From Buxus sempervirens (Eukaryota; Streptophyta; Magnoliopsida; Buxales; Buxaceae), in NCBI GenBank assembly GCA_947561395.2, contig OX387186.1, positions 41,559,220 to 41,623,219 of the forward strand: a stretch of DNA of 64,000 nucleotides, written 5' to 3'. The notes under the pieces are model-generated. The model had not been told where the DNA came from. It did not search any database and saw only the letters and a list, made by a program, of their open reading frames with translations. This document shows, piece after piece, positions 56,791 to 64,000 of this stretch; within the stretch, counting starts at the first letter, position 1; every line of letters begins with the position of its first letter. A program made the position numbers and the translations under genes.

Positions 56791-56942
56791 CAAAACATAT
56801 CAGAAAAATAATAATAAATTCAATCAGATACGTTGTACAATCAATTTGTGTGAAATTGCACTAATGCTGGCTAACTGTCCCCAGGTACCAAGAAAGTGCT
56901 TGCAGAAGTCCATACCTGTTAAGATCAAGGAAAAGGCCCGAT

Positions 56943-58361
56943 ATGGACCAACAAGGAGAGCAGACACCGTCGGGGCAACACTCGGCAGAATCTAGCCATG
57001 GGCCAGTAGTGAATGAGATGCAACAGCGAATCGACGGCATGGTGTCTGTCATCCAGGAGCTAATGGCAGAACTAAGAGAGCTGAAGCAAGTTCCACCCGC
57101 AGTGCCGGCCACCCAGCCGCCACAGCCACATCTCCCACCACAGGCAGAGATAGCACCACCACTATACCCGGGGCATCCTCCTCCCAAGGCACCACTACAG
57201 CCACCACCAGTGGCACCTTTCCATATCACGCAGCAAGATCAGTTCGCACCGGATCAACTGGGGCAGGATGACGAAGACTGGTACAGAACTCAGGAAGCGC
57301 AGTTTGAAGGAAAATTGGCAACAGTAAGAGAAGAAAACAGGGCAGAAATGGCCACCATGAGAGAACTCCTCAAACAGGTCCAGCCCAGTACGGTGCAGAA
57401 CGAGGCTACGCTTGAAAACCTCTGCTTCTTTTCGGACATCCAGCTCCCAGATAAGTTCAAATGTCCTGAGCTACATCAATTCGATGGCACGGGTTGTCCA
57501 CTGAACCACCTAAGAGCATATTCTGGCGACATGTGCCAGTATGCCAAGGAAGAACAGATCATGGTACAGTTCTTTCAGAGGTCGTTGACTGACGCGGCTT
57601 ACTCTTGGTTTTTGAGTTTGGATAAAATCAAAATTAAGACGTGGAACGACTTGGCCGCTGTTTTCATCCAACGGTATCGTTTGAATAGCCAAATGGTTCA
57701 AACCCGGGCAGAATTGCAAAGATTGTCAAGGAGGAATAGCGAGTCTGTGAGAGACTACGCTAAAAGATGGATGAAACTAGCAAGCGTGGTGCAACCCCCG
57801 CTCCTTGAACAAGAACAAACTTCTTTGTTCATTCCATCGCTGGGGCAACCATACTTCACAATGCTGTTAGGACAGTGTGCTGCGAACTTCACCGACCTAA
57901 TCATGGCGGCAGGCAGGATCGAAGATGCGATTAGGGCTGGAAAGATAGGAGGCTCCATGACAGGATCTTCCCATGAAGGGAAAGAAGGCATAAGATATGA
58001 AGGAACGATCAACCATGTCCGATCTGCCAAGCGCAAGAGAGGAAGCGACCACCCCCATGCCAGTGTCGCCCCAGCTCGGCTAAAGGAGCCTTTGACCAAG
58101 GAAGAAAGAAAGAACCGTGTGTTTACACAGCTCCCATATACCTTGGCAGAATTGTTGCCCACCTTGTTGCAAGAAGGACACCTGAAGCAAGTTCCACCAA
58201 ATAGAAGGGCACCAGCAAGTAGAGGGTATGACCCCGATAAGGCATGCAGTTACCATAAAGGGGCACCGGGGCATGATACTGAGGAATGTTGGAGCCTTCG
58301 TCATGCAGTCCAAGATCTTCTTGAAGCTGGGGAACTCAAGATTGATCCTCCGTTGGATTAA
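56943..58361 (+). CDS. gag: Gag protein of element 2 (472 aa), no protease or Pol
   Basis: Structural capsid protein. It starts at ATG 56943. The N-terminus has an EMQQRIDGMVSVIQELMAEL coiled coil and a Pro/Gln-rich stretch. The Gag core (about residues 160-340) contains FDGTGCPLNHLRAYSGDMCQ and FFQRSLTDAAYSWFLSLD, then WNDLAAVFIQRYRLNSQMV, clearly homologous to Gag of element 1. The zinc knuckle CSYHKGAPGHDTEEC (CX2HX5HX4C) lies near residue 434, after which the ORF ends at 58361 with a short tail. The frame is intact, so the protein may still be made and may package this RNA, while element 1-like Pol would be needed for cDNA synthesis and integration. Confidence 0.93.
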   Translation: MDQQGEQTPSGQHSAESSHGPVVNEMQQRIDGMVSVIQELMAELRELKQVPPAVPATQPPQPHLPPQAEIAPPLYPGHPPPKAPLQPPPVAPFHITQQDQFAPDQLGQDDEDWYRTQEAQFEGKLATVREENRAEMATMRELLKQVQPSTVQNEATLENLCFFSDIQLPDKFKCPELHQFDGTGCPLNHLRAYSGDMCQYAKEEQIMVQFFQRSLTDAAYSWFLSLDKIKIKTWNDLAAVFIQRYRLNSQMVQTRAELQRLSRRNSESVRDYAKRWMKLASVVQPPLLEQEQTSLFIPSLGQPYFTMLLGQCAANFTDLIMAAGRIEDAIRAGKIGGSMTGSSHEGKEGIRYEGTINHVRSAKRKRGSDHPHASVAPARLKEPLTKEERKNRVFTQLPYTLAELLPTLLQEGHLKQVPPNRRAPASRGYDPDKACSYHKGAPGHDTEECWSLRHAVQDLLEAGELKIDPPLD

Positions 58362-60250
58362 AAAATCTCAGAATATGCAACTGAATTCCAAGAACGCTGA
58401 TTCGTATCGGCCACCCCTTGCATAGTTTGCTGCTCTCTTTTATTTATCTTTTTCTTTTCATTTTAATTTTGAACTTGATAACATGTTTGTTTTGTAAACT
58501 CATGAAACCTTTTGGAAAATCACTAAAGTGTTCGACCACACCAAGGCATGACCGTGATCTCGGGACAAACCTGAACAATCAAAATTTGACAAATGGAAAC
58601 GTGCCAAACAGCACGAAATGTGCGGGTTTCAACATAGCTAAGGGATCCCCCAACACCACATGTGAACCTGTCCATGCCAAACAAAGGGGCAAATTGTGAT
58701 ACGAGAGAAAAGAAAAGAAAGGGCAGGGTGCCTATACTAGTCAAAGGTCACTGACATAATCCAGGATCAATGATCTCAATGAAATGATGAGAGGCCATTT
58801 TTTGGTTAAGATACTTCAAATAAATTCCGCTAGTTAAACGTGTTGAGCTTGATCGTCTCATTTCCAACCCACGTTATGTCTAGCCACCCCAAACTGGGGT
58901 AAAGTCAAAAAGCAAAAGAAAAAATGATGAACAAAGAAGAAGAATGGTTCTCGAGCCAGCTAATCATGCAAAAGTAATTAAGTGTTACATTCTCTGTAAA
59001 AGGAAGAAAGGCCATCCTTGATCTCCTCCAAAAATCATCTGACACCGGATGAAACCCTAGCAAAACACTTTGAGCCTAACAATTCCTTCATTTAACCTAC
59101 CATGTCTTGTCTCCAAAACACTTCGTACAGTCAGAGACGCAAAAAGGAGAAAGGTGAAGATAGGGCAAAGCAAAAAGCACCCTAAGAACAAAGGGGACAG
59201 GAATGAGGAAAGGAGAGAGCCCCCAAAAAGCAAGAACTTCAAGAAAGAACTGGGGGCAGTCCCTCGAAAGAAAAGAAAAGAAAAGAAAAGAAAAAAGAAG
59301 AGAACGAAAGCCGGGGCAAAACCCGAGGGCAAGAATCAAGAATTGGGGCGGAATACCCAAAAAAGAAGGGAAAGAAAGAAAAGAACAGAAATGGAAAGAT
59401 GAGAAGAAGCTCAGTTGCAGGAGCAAAGGTGAAGCGAGCCCTAACCAAAAAAGGGGTGGACAAGACATGGCTCTTAACCCATACGTCAATTTCGAGCCTT
59501 TATATCATTTCTTTCGAACCCTTGAGCCCAGCCTACATTTCGTCCTACTATGAAGCCCTTTTTGATTGCAGAGAATGTAACATCGAGTCTTGGGCAAGCT
59601 GGCAATGACAGAACCATAAAAGATAGAGAAGAACTTTGGCTAGACATAATGGTTACCCATAGAGTGAAGCTGTATAGGGTTTGAGCCTGTTTATCCTTCA
59701 TTTCTAAACACTGGAAACAAAGCCTACATTTCGTCCTAATGATAAGTCCTCTCTGATCGTTGTGTGTCACGATCCATGGAAATTGTCAGGGCCCTAAAAC
59801 TGGGGTGGGGCACCAAACCCAAATAAGAGAATCAATCAAAGAAAAAATCCCTTACACAACCCCCAACCAAGGGTAGGGGAAAAGGAGAAAGAAAAAGAGA
59901 GAGAAAATCAAAGAAAAACCAGGGCGGGGCAGTACCAAAGAAACCCCCTGAACCCAAAATAACTCCCTTCGTTTCAACCGGGGGCATGCCATTGAAGGCC
60001 AAAATGTTGAGACACCTATAGGGAGTGCCAGATGGCACATTTTCCTAAGTCTAAATGAGAGTGTCAGGTGACTGACCCAAAGATTACTGGTCCCGCCATG
60101 GACCCACTTCTGGAAGAAAAATCCGAACATTTGGTGAATCCCCAAAAGGTTTCAACAAAGGAGAAATTACTTGAATTTGCACATAATTTTGCATAAAACA
60201 AATAAATTCTAATTGACTAAATTTCACTTGAACTTCTACAGGTACTAAAA
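58362..60250 (+). other. 3' region of element 2 after gag; no gene
   Basis: From about 58776 it aligns with the 3' UTR of element 1 (from about 33505), so Pol is deleted between 58361 and about 58776. Purine-rich tracts lie at 59200-59400. TACATTTCGTCCTA occurs twice (about 59535 and 59725). Open frames on both strands are a result of the purine bias. Confidence 0.65.
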
Positions 60251-60267
60251 AAATTTGAGACAGGCAG

Positions 60268-60985
60268 AAAAGCCATCATGGCGTATTCACACGCTGATGC
60301 GCAAAAGAACCGTCACCGTGTATTCACACATGGGACGAAGAAAAGCCATCACGGCGTATTCACACGCTGATGCGCAAGAACCGTCACCGTGTATTCACAC
60401 ATGGGACGCAGAGAAGCCATCACTGCGTATTCACACGCTGATGCACAAAAGAACCGTCACCGTGTATTCACACATGGGACACAGAGAAGCCATCACGGCG
60501 TATTCACACGCTGATGCGCAAAAGAACCGTCACCGTGTATTCACACATGGGACGAAGAAAAGCCATCACGGCGTATTCACACGCTGATGCGCAAAAGAAC
60601 CGTCACCGTGTATTCGCACATGGGACGAAGAAAAGCCATCACGACGTATTCACACGCTGATGCGCAAAAGAACTGTCACCGTGTATTCACACACAGGACG
60701 CGAAAAGCCATCACGGCGTATTCACACGCTGATGCGCAAAAGAACCGTCACCATGTATTCACACATGGGACGAAGAAAAGCCATCACGGCGTATTCACAC
60801 GCTGATGCGCAAAAGATCCGTCACCGTGTATTCACACGTTGATGCGCAAAAGAACCGTCACCATGTATTCACACATGGGACGAAGAAAAGCCATCACTGC
60901 GTATTCACATGCTGATGCGCAGAAAACCGTCACCGTGTACTCACACATGGGACGCAGAAAGAGTCATCACCGTGTATTCCCACCT
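60268..60985 (+). repeat. 73-bp tandem array with CGTATTCACACG half-units
   Basis: About ten copies of a 73-bp unit, each made of two related halves: GTCACCGTGTATTCACACAT then GGGACGAAGAAAAGC, and ATCACGGCGTATTCACACGC then TGATGCGCAAAAGAACC. As 73 is not a multiple of 3, long frames occur in several phases. They are by-products. Diverged copies follow at 61290-61430. Confidence 0.95.
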
Positions 60986-60999
60986 CGGTTGACCAAGTT

Positions 61000-61540
61000 T
61001 ATGAAGCCAAAACCGCTGGCGAATGAGTCAGAGATTGGGGAAGGCAACTTTGAATTCAATCAAGAAAGAAGAGAGAAATTACCAAGTCAGAATAAGTAAT
61101 GGGCAAAGACAGAATGGAGCAAGAAGTCTCCGAAATTTGAAGACAGAATGGAGCGAGGAGCCTCCAACAAAAAATTGATTGAAGAATTAAGGAGCAAGGC
61201 ATCTCCCCAAAAAATTGAATTTGAAGACAGAATTGAGCAAGGAGCCTCCAAGGCTTAAAAACAAAAGGAGCAAGGCATCTCCAAGACAATCGTCACCGTG
61301 TATTCACACATGGGACGCTGAAAAGTCATCACTGCGTATTCACACGCTGATGCAAGAAAACGTCACCGTGTATTCACACATGGGACGCCAAAGGAGCCAT
61401 CACAGTGTATTCACACATTGGTTGGCAGAATCTTGTGAAACCAAAGCGGCTGACAGATGAGTCAGAGATAGGCAGAGGCAGCTTCAGAGACAACCGAGAC
61501 AAAGAAAAGAATGAGCAAAAGACTAAAGGAGCAAGGCGAC
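61000..61540 (+). repeat. Mixed diverged repeats in the 3' UTR of element 2
   Basis: Contains GAGCAAGGCATCTCC-type motifs, returning copies of the 73-bp unit (61290-61430), and two copies of an AAACCGCTGGCGAATGAGTC-like motif related to 55730-56060. Confidence 0.7.
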
Positions 61541-61544
61541 TCCG

Positions 61545-61905
61545 AACCACCAGGAGCAAGATGTCTCCCACCATTTGAATGACACGGAAATGTGTCCCTA
61601 AGGAGCCAGATGTCTCCCACCATTTGAATGACACGGAAATGTGTCCCTCAGGAGCAAAGCAACTCCCACTTTTGAAATCCCTAAGGAGCAAGATGTCTCC
61701 CACCATTTGAATGACACGGAAATGTGTCCCTAAGGAGCCAGATGTCTCCCACCATTTGAATGACACGGAAATGTGTCCCTCAGGAGCAGGGCGTCTCCCA
61801 CCACTTGAGATACTAAGGAGCAAGGCACCTCCCACATCTAAATGACACAAGAATGTGTCCCCAAGGAGTAAAGCATCTCCCAATGCTGAAGGACACGGAG
61901 TCCCC
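61545..61905 (+). repeat. 49-bp tandem array AGGAGCCAGATGTCTCCCAC
   Basis: Two perfect pairs plus decayed copies of a 49-bp unit containing GACACGGAAATGTGTC, in which GACAC and GTGTC form arms. A 223-codon frame on the minus strand (61374-62045) arises from it. Confidence 0.85.
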
Positions 61906-62573
61906 AGAACAAAGTGTCTCTGCAAGGTGGAACAAGTTGTTCCCCATTTCTGGAAACGACAGAGAATCAAGACATGAAGAAGAAGAATGAGCATAAATGA
62001 AGATATCATCGGGCAAGATGGCCCTTTTGTAATTTTTGATTTCACACTTTTGTAAATAGATTAGAGCAGGTGTGTGAGCCCCCTCTGAGGCACTGGACAG
62101 CGCTGGAAGCACCTCCCCACCAACAGCAGCTCCTCCTCCACTCTTCATTCCTCTTTCCTCCATTCGGTCCGCAGCCTAACTCAACCCTTGGCCGCCACAA
62201 GAAAAATAAGCTTTAAATAAAAGACACAAAAGGAATCAAAAGTCTGAAGTCACTCAAAAGCTTTAATGGAACAAACAAAAAGGAAAGAATATTGTCAAGT
62301 GTCTGGCATCAACGCCGAAACAGGTTGGCGAGCTCAAGTCCAATCTAATCTCTTTCAAACTTAAATCAAATGCTGAAGAGTTGCCCTACAAAAACCCGAA
62401 GGCAAAGGGTAAGGAAACTCCGAAGCCAGGGAGTGACGCCACATGATTTGGCCGCTTCCCACTCAAAATGAAAATTTCAAGGGACTTAGCTCGTCGACCG
62501 TGTCGACAGAAATGCCAGGCGCAAAAACGAGATTCTTTTTCTCTTTGCCGTTCATCCGCAAGGTGACTCCGGC
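61906..62573 (+). other. End of the 3' UTR of element 2, no gene
   Basis: No further repeats or coding domains are recognised before the polypurine tract. Confidence 0.5.
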
Positions 62574-62586
62574 AAAGAGGGGCAGC
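62574..62586 (+). other. Polypurine tract of element 2
   Basis: AAAGAGGGGCAGC directly before the 3' LTR, nearly the same as in element 1. Confidence 0.9.
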
Positions 62587-64000
62587 TGTAAGCACCTCAT
62601 TTTTGCGCTCCCGAAAAGCCAGAAATGCAAAACCCGGCTAAAAAGTCAAACCCTGAGGGGTGGAAAGTTGACCTTTTAATCAGATAAAATTTGGCCACCT
62701 TGCTTTATCTCAATGGATAGAGAATCTCGACACGAGTCCAACGCAACTGGGTTTGCGGGAATCGGAGTCCGGATGAGGGTTCTGCGGGCGGTCAAACTTG
62801 AGGATGAGCCGAGAGTTGACTTTTCCTTGAATTCCGTGCCAAGTGCTTAACCCTATGTCATTGAATAGAGGGCTCCGATACGAGTTCAACGCAATTGAGT
62901 TTGCTCAAATCGGAGATCAGATGAAAGAGATATGAGCTGTCAAAGTTTCCGGGCAGCAAAAGCCGGAAACTGCACACGTGGCGCAGGAACTGCACACGTG
63001 GAAGCCAACGCAGCAAAATATCTCGGGGGCTAAATCTTAAATATCCAAATATCTCAAGGACTAAACAAAAATTCGTGCGGGGCAATCCGTAGATATCCAA
63101 AAGTGTCAAATCGGTCGAATCGGTCAAGTCGAAGGGCAAATCCGTAATTTTCCGATTTGTATCCGGTCACATATACCGGATACACTAGCTTCCCTTCATG
63201 ACCGGACGTGAAGACCGGATACATCAAGATATTCGTGCGAGATCCGCGCCGATCGCCTGACAAATCCGCAGCGGCATTTAATTTTCGAATGATTGTGTTT
63301 GTATCCGGACTTCAAGACCGGATACAAAGGAGCATTACTGTATCCGGACTTCAAGTCCGGATACAAAGGAGCCTTAGTGTATCCGGACTTCAAGTCCGGA
63401 TACATTAAGTTTGCTTATAAATAGCAAACAGCAGCTCATTTCCGGGGGTTGGCTTTTCTTGGCTGTTTTGGGCTTTCTTCTCCCACTTTATCTGGTCCGA
63501 AACCCTCCTTCCTCAGCTCCCTTTGGCCCTCCATCCCACCTACATACCACCCAAGCCACCCTCACCTTCCTCTTTCCTCCTTCATCTTCACCTACATCCC
63601 AACCAGAAACAAGAGGAGGAAGCTGCTGTGCTTAAAGAGGAGGACTTCCGGCTGCTGTTCAAGCTCAAGGAGAGGTCTCCACCTTGCTCAAGGGTCCAAG
63701 GACCCCCAGGTATGGTTCCTTAGCTCATTGTATTCAACATATGTTAAATATAGATTTTTCCATGATTTTTTCTTCCATTTAGTTTCTTGTTCTGCAAGGT
63801 TTGGTTTTAGTATGATCCATGCGTGCTGTTGGTGTTCCTCCCATGGCATGGAGTCACCACAAGCATGGTACTCACGTAGGGTCATTTAAGAGGCATTAGG
63901 GTCTGATTTTGCATATTTCCCAGTGTTTGGTGTTGCTGTTTTGCTCTTTTAGTTTGCTTCAAGCATATTTAAAAAGGGAGCATGTTCCCTCTAGATTTCC
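62587..64000 (+). repeat. 3' LTR of element 2, first 1414 bp
   Basis: Repeats 49336-50749 with three differences by eye. By the length of the 5' LTR it should end about 1650 bp beyond the window. Confidence 0.97.

Larger units (their letters stand above)
49336..64000 (+). mobile_element. Element 2: gag-only, non-autonomous Tat/Ogre-like retrotransposon (3' end outside window)
   Basis: 5' LTR 49336-52400, PBS 52404-52421, leader, a degenerate extra ORF (53949-55381), two tandem-repeat blocks, gag (56943-58361), a long 3' region with further arrays, polypurine tract 62574-62586, and 3' LTR from 62587. No protease, RT, RNase H or integrase is present. The sequence after gag aligns with what follows integrase in element 1. 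This is the pattern of a TR-GAG type derivative that needs Pol from a partner. Over the visible 1414 bp of the 3' LTR I see three differences from the 5' LTR (49660/62911, about 50008/63259 and about 50416/63667), so it is young. The left flank CTTTG (49331-49335) should be the target duplication. Confidence 0.93.

Noticed and set aside
59057..59553. Overlapping frames on both strands
   Set aside because: The same purine bias in the 3' UTR of element 2, with no domain or homology to other copies.
60255..61099. Long open frames (up to 110 codons) repeating YSHMGRRKAITAYSHADAQK
   Set aside because: They come from the 73-bp tandem array, which is open in several phases. There is no domain and no start context.
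61374..62045. 223-codon frame on the minus strand
   Set aside because: It spans the 49-bp array and diverged repeats. The repeated peptide simply mirrors the DNA repeat.

Overview
This is nuclear DNA of a flowering plant, probably from a large, repeat-rich genome. I cannot name the species. I find no single-copy host gene, rRNA, tRNA or CRISPR array. Almost all of the window is nested retrotransposons. The best represented are Ty3/gypsy elements of the Tat/Ogre type: very long, with 2-3 kb LTRs, a tRNA-Arg-type primer binding site, Gag with a CX2HX5HX4C knuckle, a second archaeal-type RNase H, and hypervariable tandem repeats.

Layout. 1-4465: internal leader and 5' LTR of a minus-strand Tat-like element (element 3), running off the left edge. 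4466-9028: an older minus-strand LTR holding a plus-strand solo LTR (5322-7807). 9029-9735: 3' part of a LINE. 9736-17376: 5' part of a minus-strand Tat-like element (element 4), containing a perfect solo LTR (10568-12983, target duplication CCTAT). 17382-18961 and 44452-44823: two halves of a LINE ORF1, split by a TGTAACGCC-type solo LTR (target duplication CGCAG). That LTR is itself split by element 1. 44824-48459: low-information DNA with a foldback element and a degenerate tandem array. 48460-49335: LTR fragment of the element 1 type, split by element 2. 49336 to the window end: element 2, with its 3' LTR cut off by the window.

Element 1 (20801-43489, 22,689 bp, target duplication GGCGC) is nearly complete and very young: I count 3 differences between 2279-bp LTRs. 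It has Gag-protease, RT-RNase H and aRNase H-integrase reading frames. They are separated by a -1 frame change at an A9 run and by one in-frame TAG. Downstream of integrase, on the opposite strand, it carries two extra genes. One is a 7-exon plant-mobile-domain (PMD) gene, 739 codons, open throughout once six small GT-AG introns are removed. The other is a 2-exon PMD/DUF7745-like gene with one TGA. Element 2 is a gag-only relative whose pol region is missing. It carries a homologue of the second antisense gene, but in sense orientation, upstream of gag and without the intron.

Main point. The same accessory domain occurs in two related retrotransposons in opposite orientations, with the intron kept only where it is antisense to the genomic RNA. 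In element 1, clusters of short inverted repeats with a CCGGAT core sit upstream of the LTR TATA box and also upstream of the antisense genes. Other LTR families have similar clusters with a different core. Two U5 hairpins show compensatory changes between families. Together these suggest a retrotransposon carrying its own regulated antisense gene module.
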